Below, in pieces: positions 8,284 through 16,621 of a stretch of 64,000 bases of DNA. The translations under genes were made by a program, and so were the position numbers. This stretch comes from Empedobacter brevis NBRC 14943 = ATCC 43319 (GTDB taxonomy: Bacteria > Bacteroidota > Bacteroidia > Flavobacteriales > Weeksellaceae). The notes beneath the pieces are model-generated. The model had not been told where the DNA came from, did not search any database, and saw nothing but the letters and a program-made list of their open reading frames with translations. Numbering within the stretch: the stretch's first letter is position 1; each line of letters starts with the position of its first letter. Location of the stretch: positions 29,940-93,939 of the forward strand of contig NZ_KB908304.1 in NCBI RefSeq assembly GCF_000382425.1. Direction: 5' to 3'.

Positions 8284-9381
8284 GTGAATAAATTTAAAAT
8301 AATAGCAGTATTGATAATTATCAATTGTCAATTATCAATTGTCAATTCAGCAAAAGCTCAAGAAACCGAAAAAAAACCGTTGACCATCAGCGGATATGCA
8401 GAAGTCTATTACCAGCAGGATTTCAATAATCCAAAGTCGAATACGAGACCCGGATTTGTTTACAGCCATCACCGTAACAATGAAGTGAGTTTAAACTTAG
8501 GTTTTATAAAAGCTGCCTACGAAACAGATAAAGTGAGAGCGAATCTGGCGCTTGGAGTAGGCTCTTATATGAATGCCAACTATGCCGCAGAAGAAGGTGT
8601 ACTTAAAAACATCTATGAAGCCAATGTAGGTATGAAGTTGTCAAAAACCAAAAATCTATGGCTCGATGCCGGTATTTTGCCCTCACATATCGGTTTTGAA
8701 AGTGCTATCGGAGCAGATTGCTTTACACTGACCAGAAGTATCATGGCCGATAATTCGCCCTATTTCGAAACAGGAGCTAAACTCTCCTATGCAACCGACA
8801 ACGGCAAATGGAATATGGCCGTATTGATATTAAACAGTTGGCAACGCATTCAACGTGTAGAAGGAAATACGACACCCGCTTTCGGACATCAGTTAACTTT
8901 CAGCCCGTCAGATAAAGTTACCCTGAACAGCAGTTCATTTATAGGCAACGATTTTCCGGATGATGAACGCAGAATGCGTTATTTCCACAACCTGTACGGA
9001 CAATTTCAGATCAGTAATCAATTTACCCTGATTGCCGGATTTGATATTGGAGCACAACAGAAAGAAAAGTCAAGTGATGACTATGATATATGGTACACAC
9101 CCGTTCTGATAGCGAAATACAGCCCTACTGAAAAAGTAAGTATCGCTGCAAGAGGAGAATATTACCACGATAAGAATGGTGTTATTATCTCATCAGAAAC
9201 GGAAAACGGATTTCAAACATTTGGAGCTTCGCTGAATGTAGATTATCAAATTTTACCCAATCTGATTTGGCGTACCGAAGTCAAAAGTCTAAATAGCAAA
9301 GATGCTATTTTCATAAATAGAGATGCTAATATGAAAAAAGACAATGTAATGGCAGTTACATCGCTAGCGATACGTTTCTAA
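8284..9381 (+). CDS. Outer-membrane porin, BBP2-like, in the kdp operon
   Basis: The 365-residue protein starts with GTG at 8284; no suitable ATG is near. A signal peptide of about 24 residues ends with an SAKAQ cleavage region. The rest alternates in beta-strand fashion and ends in a terminal aromatic residue (SLAIRF), as outer-membrane barrels do. Motifs such as ISGYAEVYYQQDF and the GILPSHIGFES region resemble the putative beta-barrel porin-2 family (BBP2). Its place between kdpC and kdpD suggests it lets K+ or its counter-ions through the outer membrane when the Kdp pump is on; that role is inferred. Part of the signal peptide is encoded by a 14-base tandem repeat. Confidence 0.8.
   Translation: MNKFKIIAVLIIINCQLSIVNSAKAQETEKKPLTISGYAEVYYQQDFNNPKSNTRPGFVYSHHRNNEVSLNLGFIKAAYETDKVRANLALGVGSYMNANYAAEEGVLKNIYEANVGMKLSKTKNLWLDAGILPSHIGFESAIGADCFTLTRSIMADNSPYFETGAKLSYATDNGKWNMAVLILNSWQRIQRVEGNTTPAFGHQLTFSPSDKVTLNSSSFIGNDFPDDERRMRYFHNLYGQFQISNQFTLIAGFDIGAQQKEKSSDDYDIWYTPVLIAKYSPTEKVSIAARGEYYHDKNGVIISSETENGFQTFGASLNVDYQILPNLIWRTEVKSLNSKDAIFINRDANMKKDNVMAVTSLAIRF
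8316..8347 (+). repeat. 14-base tandem repeat inside the porin signal-peptide code
   Basis: The unit AATTATCAATTGTC occurs twice in tandem (8316-8329, 8330-8343) followed by AATT. Because 14 is not a multiple of three, the two copies are read in different frames. Confidence 0.85.
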
Positions 9382-9396
9382 TATTTCCATGTACAC

Positions 9397-9430
9397 AAAT
9401 TCCCCTTGACAATTTGTCTAAGGGGAATTT
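9397..9430. terminator. Hairpin between the porin and kdpD genes
   Basis: AAATTCCCCTT (9397-9407) pairs with AAGGGGAATTT (9420-9430). Inner bases GACA/TGTC extend the stem with one bulged T. No T-run follows, so it may be an attenuator, an mRNA-processing or stability element, or a weak terminator separating pump from sensor genes. Confidence 0.7.
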
Positions 9431-9457
9431 ATAAATTTATATAACCAAACAGATTGT

Positions 9458-10579
9458 ATGGACGAAAGAAAAAGTGCAGAACATTTTTTGGAGCTGATCC
9501 AAAAATCCCGAAGAGGAAAATTCAAGCTCTACATCGGGATGAGTGCCGGTGTGGGTAAAACCTATCGAATGTTACAAGAAGCACATACACTATTGCGTAA
9601 TGGCATCGATGTAAAAATCGGATATATTGAGACACACAAAAGACCTGAAACCCATGCTTTATTGGAAGGACTTCCATTAATCCCCAGACGAAAACTTTTT
9701 TATAAAGGCAAAGAACTGGAAGAACTGGATTTACAAGCTATTATCAATCTACGTCCCGAAGTAGTTATTATAGATGAACTCGCACATACTAACATAGAAG
9801 GAAGCAACAATGAAAAGCGCTGGCAGGATGTCCTTGATATTCTAGAAACAGGTATTAATGTCATCAGTGCGGTCAATATTCAGCATATAGAAAGCCTGAA
9901 TGAAGAAGTACATGAAATTACAGGCATTGATGTACAAGAACGTATTCCCGACAGTGTAGTTACCCAGGCAGATGAGGTGGTCAATATTGACCTTACAGCA
10001 GAAGATTTGATAGACAGGCTAAAAGCAGGAAAAATCTACGAAAGTTCTAAAATAGCAGCCGCTCTCAATAATTTTTTTAAGAGTGAACACATCTTACAGC
10101 TTCGGGAGCTGGCGTTAAAAGAAGTCGCTTCACAAGTACAGCGAAAAGTGGAAACAGAAGTAATATTGACAAGAAATATTAAGAAAGAACGTTTCTTGGC
10201 TTGCATCAGTTCAAACGAAAAAACAGCCAAAAATGTTATTCGTAAAACAGCTCGATTAGCGAACTATTACAACAGCAAATGGTATGTGATGTATGTGCAA
10301 ATCCCTAAAGAAAATCCGGATAAAATTGCTCTGGATAAACAACGGCATTTGATTAATAATTTTAAATTAGCGACAGAATTGGGAGCAGAAATAATTAAAG
10401 TAAAAGCAAAAAATACAACCAAGGCTATCATCAAGGAATGTGAAGATCGTAAGATAACGACAGTTTGTATCGGTAAACCGCACATTACCCTCGTTAAAAT
10501 TATTTTAGCAACCGACACATTCAATGCCCTGCTGAATAAATTATCACATGAAAATATAGATTTGATAATACTTTCGTGA
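9458..10579 (+). CDS. Short KdpD: KdpD sensor domain plus universal-stress-like domain, no kinase
   Basis: The 373-residue protein matches only the cytoplasmic N-terminal part of E. coli KdpD. The KdpD domain (about residues 20-230) carries the Walker A motif GMSAGVGKT (27-35) and Walker B with IIDELAHTN (104-112). A universal-stress-protein-like domain follows to the end. The four membrane spans, GAF and histidine-kinase modules of full KdpD (about 890 residues) are absent. A separate histidine kinase gene starts 72 bases downstream, so the sensor appears split over two proteins. This domain probably senses K+ or ATP status and modulates the kinase; that link is inferred. Confidence 0.9.
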   Translation: MDERKSAEHFLELIQKSRRGKFKLYIGMSAGVGKTYRMLQEAHTLLRNGIDVKIGYIETHKRPETHALLEGLPLIPRRKLFYKGKELEELDLQAIINLRPEVVIIDELAHTNIEGSNNEKRWQDVLDILETGINVISAVNIQHIESLNEEVHEITGIDVQERIPDSVVTQADEVVNIDLTAEDLIDRLKAGKIYESSKIAAALNNFFKSEHILQLRELALKEVASQVQRKVETEVILTRNIKKERFLACISSNEKTAKNVIRKTARLANYYNSKWYVMYVQIPKENPDKIALDKQRHLINNFKLATELGAEIIKVKAKNTTKAIIKECEDRKITTVCIGKPHITLVKIILATDTFNALLNKLSHENIDLIILS

Positions 10580-10584
10580 GAAGT

Positions 10585-10640
10585 TGTCAGTGGGAAGTAA
10601 GAAGGACTTTTTACCTTTCACTTTTCTCCTCTCACCCAAA
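10585..10640 (+). repeat. Intergenic repeat copy C before the histidine kinase gene
   Basis: This sequence (GTGGGAAGTAAGAAGG... CTCTCACCC followed by an A-rich run) resembles copies A and B in composition and in its place just before a start codon, though it is more diverged. The frame upstream of the kinase ATG stays open through it, which would create a false longer start. Confidence 0.4.
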
Positions 10641-10650
10641 AAACAAAAAA

Positions 10651-12393
10651 ATGAAAATTAAAGCAAAATTAACCATCGGTGTCGGCGCCCTGTTTTTGTT
10701 GATCTTGACACTTGCAGTTGTAAGTGGCTGGTTCGTCAACCAACTCAAAAAAGATACCAACAATATCCTTGTTGCCAATTACAATACACTGCAGTATTCG
10801 CGAAATATGCTGTTAGCACTCGAAGATATAACGAAAGACAAAACTGCTTTGGGCATTTTTGAAAAGAACCTGAACTTACAACATCAAAATGTTACAGAAA
10901 TAGGTGAAAAAGAAGCCACACGTTTGATCATCAAACATTTCAATTCTTTAAAACAGCATCCTGATAATATCGAATTAAATTCATTCATTCGGAAAGATAT
11001 CACAGAGGTCATGCGTCTGAACATGGAGGCCATCAACCGGAAAAGCGACATTGCGGATGATACCGCTCAGAGAGCAATTGTGATTATCTCTGTTACAGGA
11101 ACATTATGTTTTATTATTGCATTCACTTTGTTAATCAACCTGCCATCCAATATTGCCGATCCGATCAAAGAGCTCACAGAAAGTATAAAGGAAATTGCCG
11201 GGCAGAATTATAAAAAACGGGTACATTTCGAAAGTCACAATGAATTTGGTGACCTGGCAAAATCATTCAACACCATGGCTCAAAAACTGGAAGAATATTC
11301 TGAAAGTAAATTGGATAAAATTCTGAAAGGCAAAAAACGAATTGAAACATTAATTGACAACCTGCATGATCCGGTGATTGGTATTGATGAAAACAAAAAA
11401 GTACTCTTCGCCAATGAAAAAGCTTTAACGATTTCGGGTTTACGAAAAGAAGAATTCATCGAAAAAAGAATACAGGATATCGCCGTGACAAACGATTTGA
11501 TCAGAACCATTATCAAAAATCTTTTCCTTCCGAAAGATGAGAATACAAAATCAGAACAGTTAAAGATTTATGCCGACGGCAAGGAAAGTTATTTTGAAAA
11601 AGAAGTTGTAGATATTAATATCATTCCAACCGGAGAAGCAAACAGTGAGTTTATCGGTCAGGTCATTCTTTTGAGAAACATTACGCCGTTTAAAGAGCTT
11701 GATCTGGCAAAAACCAATTTTATGGGAACCGTTTCCCATGAATTTAAAACACCCATTTCTTCTATGCAAATGGGCATTCAACTTCTGGAAAATGAAAAAA
11801 CCGGAGCGTTGAATAACGAGCAAAAAGGATTGATAAACGGCATAAAAGATGATACGGACAGACTGTTAAAAATCACAGGGGAATTATTAAATATCACGCA
11901 AGTTGAGAGTGGAGCAGTTCAGATAAATTTAATTTCTTCAGAAATCAAACCCATGATTGACTATGCTTTAAATGCCAATAAATCTGCCGCTGAACATAAG
12001 AACATTCAACTAGATGTTAACATTCAGGATGATGAATTAGTGCTTGCTGACAGTGAAAAGACAGCTTGGGTACTCACCAATATTATTTCTAATGCTATCC
12101 GGTATTCTTATGAGAATGCCACAATTTTGATCAAAACAGAGAAAGAAAACCATCAAATTAAATTTTCTGTAACCGATACAGGACAAGGAATACAATCACA
12201 ATTTTTAAATAAAATTTTTGAACGCTATTTCCGAATTCCGGGAACCAAAAAAGACGGGACCGGTTTAGGTTTGAGTATAAGCAAAGAATTTATTGAAGCT
12301 CAAGGTGGAAAAATATGGGCAGAGAGTGAATACGGTGCAGGAAGTACTTTTTATTTTACACTTTACACCAATTCAAATAATTTTTCGAAATGA
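10651..12393 (+). CDS. Membrane HAMP/PAS sensor histidine kinase next to kdpD
   Basis: With the ATG at 10651 the protein has 580 residues. It has one membrane span at about 8-28, an extracytoplasmic segment of about 115 residues, and a second span at about 142-163. A HAMP domain (about 165-217), a PAS domain (about 230-345) and HisKA follow, with phospho-accepting His363 in FMGTVSHEFKTPISS. The HATPase domain shows an N-box (NIISNAIRYSY), DTGQGI and GTGLGLSI. All kinase motifs are intact. A longer frame from 10576 would read through the intergenic repeat and lacks support. It probably signals together with the short KdpD upstream. No response regulator gene is adjacent. Confidence 0.93.
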   Translation: MKIKAKLTIGVGALFLLILTLAVVSGWFVNQLKKDTNNILVANYNTLQYSRNMLLALEDITKDKTALGIFEKNLNLQHQNVTEIGEKEATRLIIKHFNSLKQHPDNIELNSFIRKDITEVMRLNMEAINRKSDIADDTAQRAIVIISVTGTLCFIIAFTLLINLPSNIADPIKELTESIKEIAGQNYKKRVHFESHNEFGDLAKSFNTMAQKLEEYSESKLDKILKGKKRIETLIDNLHDPVIGIDENKKVLFANEKALTISGLRKEEFIEKRIQDIAVTNDLIRTIIKNLFLPKDENTKSEQLKIYADGKESYFEKEVVDINIIPTGEANSEFIGQVILLRNITPFKELDLAKTNFMGTVSHEFKTPISSMQMGIQLLENEKTGALNNEQKGLINGIKDDTDRLLKITGELLNITQVESGAVQINLISSEIKPMIDYALNANKSAAEHKNIQLDVNIQDDELVLADSEKTAWVLTNIISNAIRYSYENATILIKTEKENHQIKFSVTDTGQGIQSQFLNKIFERYFRIPGTKKDGTGLGLSISKEFIEAQGGKIWAESEYGAGSTFYFTLYTNSNNFSK

Positions 12394-12534
12394 AATAACG
12401 AAAAATTATATAAACAATAAAATTCTATCTTTAAATACTTTATTTACTAAAGAAAATTCGATAATAATTTCATTCGAACTCATATTTTTTAATAACTTAA
12501 TACAAGTAAAACGATTTATTTTAACACATAAATT

Positions 12535-13107
12535 ATGCTTGACGATTTACTACATCAGATACATCATTGTAAAGTTTGTGAAGATTTTTTACCCTTGGGT
12601 GCAAACCCTATTGTACAAGCTGATTCCAAATCCAAAATTGTAATTATTGGGCAAGCGCCGGGATTAAAAGCTCATCAATCAAATATTCCATGGAACGATG
12701 CCAGCGGAGATCATTTACGTAAATGGCTAGATGTAACTAAAACTCAATTTTATGACCCCAAGCTCTTTGCACTCATCCCCATGGGATTTTGTTATCCGGG
12801 GAAAGGTAAGTCGGGCGATTTACCTCCCCGAAAAGAATGTGCTCCTTTATGGCACCAACGTTTGCTCAACGAAATGCCAGAAATAAAACTCACTTTGCTT
12901 ATAGGAAGATATGCACAAGCATATTATTTAAGGGAAGCAAAGCACAAAACAATCACAGAAAATGTGCTGTGTTTCGAGAGCTATTTACCCTATTTTTTTC
13001 CTTTACCTCATCCTTCCCCGCGGAATTTCATCTGGATGAACAAAAATCCATGGTTCTCAGAACATGTTCTTCCCGAATTAAAAAATAAAATTGCGGATAT
13101 TTTGTAA
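12535..13107 (+). CDS. Uracil-DNA-glycosylase-like protein
   Basis: The 190-residue protein has the layout of the uracil-DNA glycosylase superfamily: an N-terminal HHCKVC segment, the active-site-like motif IIGQAPGLKAHQSNIPW, an RKWL helix, IPMGFCYPGKG, LLIGRYAQAYYL, and the C-terminal motif PLPHPSPRNFIWMNKNPWF, equivalent to the HPSP.N loop. Members of this branch (YcdC/YqfB-like annotations occur) excise uracil or have unknown substrates. It stands alone, 141 bases after the kinase gene, with an AT-rich spacer. The superfamily is firm; enzymatic activity on DNA is inferred. Confidence 0.8.
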   Translation: MLDDLLHQIHHCKVCEDFLPLGANPIVQADSKSKIVIIGQAPGLKAHQSNIPWNDASGDHLRKWLDVTKTQFYDPKLFALIPMGFCYPGKGKSGDLPPRKECAPLWHQRLLNEMPEIKLTLLIGRYAQAYYLREAKHKTITENVLCFESYLPYFFPLPHPSPRNFIWMNKNPWFSEHVLPELKNKIADIL

Positions 13108-13149
13108 CAAATACTAATCATTACCGTCTATTAAAGAAAATGTATTTTT

Positions 13150-14160
13150 ATGATTCGATTTTTTCTATTTATTTGCTCTTTTTTCTGTTTGATATCTGTT
13201 CAAGCACAAAATTTTAAAAATGATAGCATTCGATCATTTTTAGATCAAGCGATGAATATTATAGAAGCAAACTCTATTCATACAGAGAATTTAACATCTA
13301 TTAAACATAAGCTTTATAAAAACTCAAAAAATTTGAATTCTTTAGACGAAGTCGCTCCTTTATTTGAAGAAGTTTTTGAAGCGCTCAATGATTATCATGG
13401 CAGTTTAAAATACAAAGGAAAAACTTATGGATGGACTAAGGATACATCTTATGTAAATGCTTACTTAAAAAGTAAATTAAAAGAAGAAACGAACGTAAGT
13501 AGTTTCATTCTTGATCAAGATGTTGCCTATATAAGAATTCCGGGAAATAATGATTTTGCTTTTAAGAAAGTCGACAGTTTAGCAAATGATATTGTTTCAC
13601 ACATCAATCAAGTAAATTCTGACAAGATCAAGGGGTGGATTATCGATTTAAGAATGAATACCGGAGGAAATATGTATCCAATATTATTAGGGTTAAAGGA
13701 ATTGATTGGAAATGAACTCGTTTTTGGTGGTTTTATCAATTCTAAAAATCAATCTACCGGAATTTGGGAAATAAAAGAGAATAAACTATCCATTGATCAT
13801 ATTACACTGGAACGAAAAACAATTTTAAATTACCCCCCTCCTAACACTATTCCAATTGTAATTTTAACAAGCGGATACACAGCAAGCGCAGGTGAAATGA
13901 CTGCTATTTCATTTATAGGAAGAGACCACACTTACATCGTAGGCGAACCTACAGCCCATTATACTACTGCAGTTCAAGGATTTGAAATTAATCAATTTGC
14001 AGCCCTAAATCTTTCCACAGATTATGTCGTAGATCGAAACAAAAAAGTTTATAAAGGCCGTATTATTCCGGATATTGAAATTACAAAAGGAGACAATTTT
14101 GAAGAGTTGAGAAAAGACACAAAAATAAGTCAAGCCTTGAAATTATTAAAAAGTAAATAA
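13150..14160 (+). CDS. Secreted S41 family peptidase
   Basis: The 336-residue protein has a signal peptide of about 20 residues ending SVQAQ and an S41 (tail-specific protease/tricorn-like) catalytic region. The nucleophile is Ser246 within TSGYTASAGEM, preceded by the GWIIDLRMNTGGNMYP motif. The GKG motif that supplies the catalytic Lys in CtpA-type enzymes is absent; the place reads VGEPTAHYTTAVQG, as in the non-CtpA S41 branch. It has no PDZ domain. It probably cleaves peptides in the periplasm or outside. The following gene is 138 bases away. Confidence 0.82.
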   Translation: MIRFFLFICSFFCLISVQAQNFKNDSIRSFLDQAMNIIEANSIHTENLTSIKHKLYKNSKNLNSLDEVAPLFEEVFEALNDYHGSLKYKGKTYGWTKDTSYVNAYLKSKLKEETNVSSFILDQDVAYIRIPGNNDFAFKKVDSLANDIVSHINQVNSDKIKGWIIDLRMNTGGNMYPILLGLKELIGNELVFGGFINSKNQSTGIWEIKENKLSIDHITLERKTILNYPPPNTIPIVILTSGYTASAGEMTAISFIGRDHTYIVGEPTAHYTTAVQGFEINQFAALNLSTDYVVDRNKKVYKGRIIPDIEITKGDNFEELRKDTKISQALKLLKSK

Positions 14161-14298
14161 TCTATAAAACGAAACATACAACAATTCTCTTTCGTAATTG
14201 ATGGCTATTTAAACAGCTCATCACAAAAAATCAACAATTCGGTGACTAATTCTTGTTATAAATGAGTCGAAAAGATAATTTCACTTAAAAATATAACC

Positions 14299-15357
14299 AT
14301 GAAAAAATTATTCAAATTTTTAAAAATTACTTTCTTTTCTTTTTTAGCGCTAATCATTCTGTTGTTCCTTTACTTTTTTAGCTCAAATAAACTATTTCTG
14401 GGATCAAAAAATCAGGAAAATATAGATTATTTGACTCAAAACAATGTACTGATGAATGATTCGATTAATGGAAAATTATTTGATGAAGACTTTTACAAAG
14501 CCAAAGTTTTTCTTTTAGGAGAAATTCATGGATATGCAGATAATCAAAAATTGGATAAAGCGCTTTTTCAATTCTTAAATAAAAAAATTGGTGTAAAATA
14601 TTATATCGCTGAAATGGATAGCTTAACAGCCAAAAAACTAAATCTCTTTTTATCTGAAAAGACAAAAGATGAAGCTAAACTAAAAGAAGTTGTTCAGTCT
14701 ATTGGCAAACGAATTCCTCAACAATCTAGTCAGGAGTTATTTAACAAATGGAGTGAGTTGTATGAGTACAACAAAACTTTAAACGATTCTATGAAAATAA
14801 CTGTTATTGGAATTGACACCGATTTTGATAAAAATGATTCAAAAATCTCACGAGATTCGGCAATGCTTGTAAATTTTCAGCATGCTGTTAAAAACTTAAA
14901 ATTAGAAAACGAGAAATTTTATGGTCTTTTTGGCTTTTTCCATGTTTTGCAAAAGAATGTCGAGAATGGAAAGGCACCTTTTGCAGAAAGGTTGAAGAAA
15001 TCAGGAATAGCAACCAAAAGCTTTGTGAGTTACACCTTGGAAAGTGAAATGTATCTTCCTAAAAATCCTCAGTTTCCAACTCCTCCTGATGAAAAAATAG
15101 ATTGGATAAATGCAGATGGTCCTCTTATGCTTGTGAAAGGAATAAACGATTTAAAAAAATTGAGCCAACAAAATTCTGTGACACTTTTTAAGTTAGATTC
15201 GAAAAATTCTCCTTATTTTAAATCCCAAAATCTGATTAATGTGAAATCTCGGGTTTTTGGAGAAAATATAATTCCTGCACAAAATTCAACTACAACAGAT
15301 TATTTTCAATACGTTTTTCTTCTTAGAAATTCTAAAGCTTTAACAAAACTCAACTAA
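14299..15357 (+). CDS. Membrane-anchored EreA/ChaN-superfamily protein
   Basis: The 352-residue protein begins with a basic, hydrophobic anchor (about residues 8-28). The mature part shows FLLGEIHGYADNQ and YYIAEMDS, the GE..H and E motifs seen in the superfamily uniting erythromycin esterase, ChaN and TIKI/TraB proteins, and a later GFFHVLQ histidine. Such proteins act as hydrolases or haem-binding proteins; which applies here cannot be told. The N-terminal span places it in the periplasm or as a membrane-tethered protein. It has no obvious operon partner; the next gene follows after 41 bases. Confidence 0.6.
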   Translation: MKKLFKFLKITFFSFLALIILLFLYFFSSNKLFLGSKNQENIDYLTQNNVLMNDSINGKLFDEDFYKAKVFLLGEIHGYADNQKLDKALFQFLNKKIGVKYYIAEMDSLTAKKLNLFLSEKTKDEAKLKEVVQSIGKRIPQQSSQELFNKWSELYEYNKTLNDSMKITVIGIDTDFDKNDSKISRDSAMLVNFQHAVKNLKLENEKFYGLFGFFHVLQKNVENGKAPFAERLKKSGIATKSFVSYTLESEMYLPKNPQFPTPPDEKIDWINADGPLMLVKGINDLKKLSQQNSVTLFKLDSKNSPYFKSQNLINVKSRVFGENIIPAQNSTTTDYFQYVFLLRNSKALTKLN

Positions 15358-15398
15358 CCCCATATAAAAAATGAATCACCTTAAAATTATCACATTTT

Positions 15399-16202
15399 AT
15401 GAAACCGGAACACAATTATATCCAAATAAATAAACACTCTTGGAACAATAGAACAGACACACATTTGAAATCAGATTTCTATAATCTGGATGGATTTCTA
15501 AAAGGTGAAACTTCACTAAATCCGATCGAATTAGAGCTACTTGGTGATATCAAAGGGAAAAGTATTTTACATCTGCAATGTCATTTTGGACAGGATACCA
15601 TTTCATTAAGCAGACTTGGAGCGGAAGTAACCGGTGTCGATTTATCTGACAAAGCAATTGAGAATGCGAAAAAAATTGCCAAAGAAACTCATTCAAATGC
15701 CCAGTTCATCTGCTGCGACTTATATGATTTAGCCAATCATTTGGAGCAACAATTCGATTTTGTTTTTACAAGTTACGGAACCATTACCTGGCTACCTGAT
15801 TTAGATAAATGGGGAAAATTAATCTCAAAATTTTTAAAACCAAATGGTCAATTCATTTTCGTTGAATTTCATCCTGTCGTTTGGATGTTTGATGATGATT
15901 TTGAAAAAGTGGGGTATAATTATTTTAATGTTGCGCCAATCGTAGAAACTGAAAACGGAACCTATGCGGATAAGAATGCTGACATTTCACAATCTTCTGT
16001 TACTTGGAATCACAGCATGAGCGAAGTGATCAGCAGTTTGATCAATCATTCTTTGGAACTTATACAAATTAAGGAATATGACTATTCTCCTTATAATTGC
16101 TTTAATGAAACGATTGAATTTGAACCTAAAAAATATAGAATAAAACATTTGGAAGACAAAATTCCGATGGTCTATTCTATCGTTGCGAAAAAAAAGCTTT
16201 GA
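15399..16202 (+). CDS. Class I SAM-dependent methyltransferase
   Basis: The 267-residue protein carries the Rossmann-fold methyltransferase motifs: motif I ILHLQCHFGQDTISLSRLGA (about 58-77), motif II GVDLSDKAIENA with the ribose-binding Asp, and a later FDFVFTSYGTITWLPDL segment. The motif I variant HLQCHFGQDT is typical of a small-molecule methyltransferase branch common in Bacteroidota. The substrate is unknown. It sits convergent to the siderophore operon, with an inverted repeat between them. Confidence 0.88.
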   Translation: MKPEHNYIQINKHSWNNRTDTHLKSDFYNLDGFLKGETSLNPIELELLGDIKGKSILHLQCHFGQDTISLSRLGAEVTGVDLSDKAIENAKKIAKETHSNAQFICCDLYDLANHLEQQFDFVFTSYGTITWLPDLDKWGKLISKFLKPNGQFIFVEFHPVVWMFDDDFEKVGYNYFNVAPIVETENGTYADKNADISQSSVTWNHSMSEVISSLINHSLELIQIKEYDYSPYNCFNETIEFEPKKYRIKHLEDKIPMVYSIVAKKKL

Positions 16203-16211
16203 ATTATAACG

Positions 16212-16245
16212 TAAATGACTTAGATTTTACAACCTAAGTCATTTA
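16212..16245. terminator. Inverted repeat between convergent genes
   Basis: TAAATGACTTAG (16212-16223) pairs perfectly with CTAAGTCATTTA (16234-16245). It lies between the 3' end of the methyltransferase gene and that of the siderophore operon. No long T-run follows on either side, so it is a modest terminator candidate for either. Confidence 0.6.
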
Positions 16246-16279
16246 TCTACCATTTCCCTATTGGGAGGTCAGTTTTGAT

Positions 16280-16588
16280 TTACGCCAATTCTAGAATTAG
16301 TAAACTAACACCATCAGGCGAAAATGGTTTTTGTTCCAGGCTTTTTGGGACAATGACACATTCGCCTTCTTTTATTTCTTCCACTTCCTTAGTTGGAAAC
16401 TCAAGAAATAATGTTCCTTCCAATACATAAAATAGTTTATCGCCTTCATCATGTTTATGCATTTCAAACTCACCTTTCAATTTTATCATCTGCAGGCGAT
16501 GATTGTTGACTCGACCAACTTCTTTTAATTTCCAAAGTTCTGAAATGGAATCTAAGGTTGATTTTATATTAATCTTAGTGACTGTCAT
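16280..16588 (-). CDS. Small cupin-domain protein
   Basis: This 102-residue single-domain cupin contains the motif FEMHKHDEGDKLFYVLEG (metal-ligand histidines and glutamate-like acids), LFLEFPTKEVEEIKEGE, and a final KPFSPDGVSLLILE strand. Such cupins bind small ligands or act as simple metalloenzymes; many are of unknown function. It lies 33 bases after the siderophore-interacting protein gene on the same strand and may be the last gene of the iron operon, though it could also be independent. Confidence 0.82.
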   Translation of the reverse strand: MTVTKINIKSTLDSISELWKLKEVGRVNNHRLQMIKLKGEFEMHKHDEGDKLFYVLEGTLFLEFPTKEVEEIKEGECVIVPKSLEQKPFSPDGVSLLILELA

Positions 16589-16621
16589 TTGATTTTCATT
16601 TAAATTACTCTCTAGTTATCC

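Noticed and set aside
10576..10650. Longer N-terminus for the kdp-linked histidine kinase
   Set aside because: The extra 25 codons are translated intergenic repeat; the signal-anchor-like MKIKAKLTIG start at 10651 fits the family.
12293..12643. Plus-strand open frame bridging the kinase and glycosylase genes
   Set aside because: It overlaps both real genes in another frame and encodes low-complexity I/L/N/Y-rich sequence.
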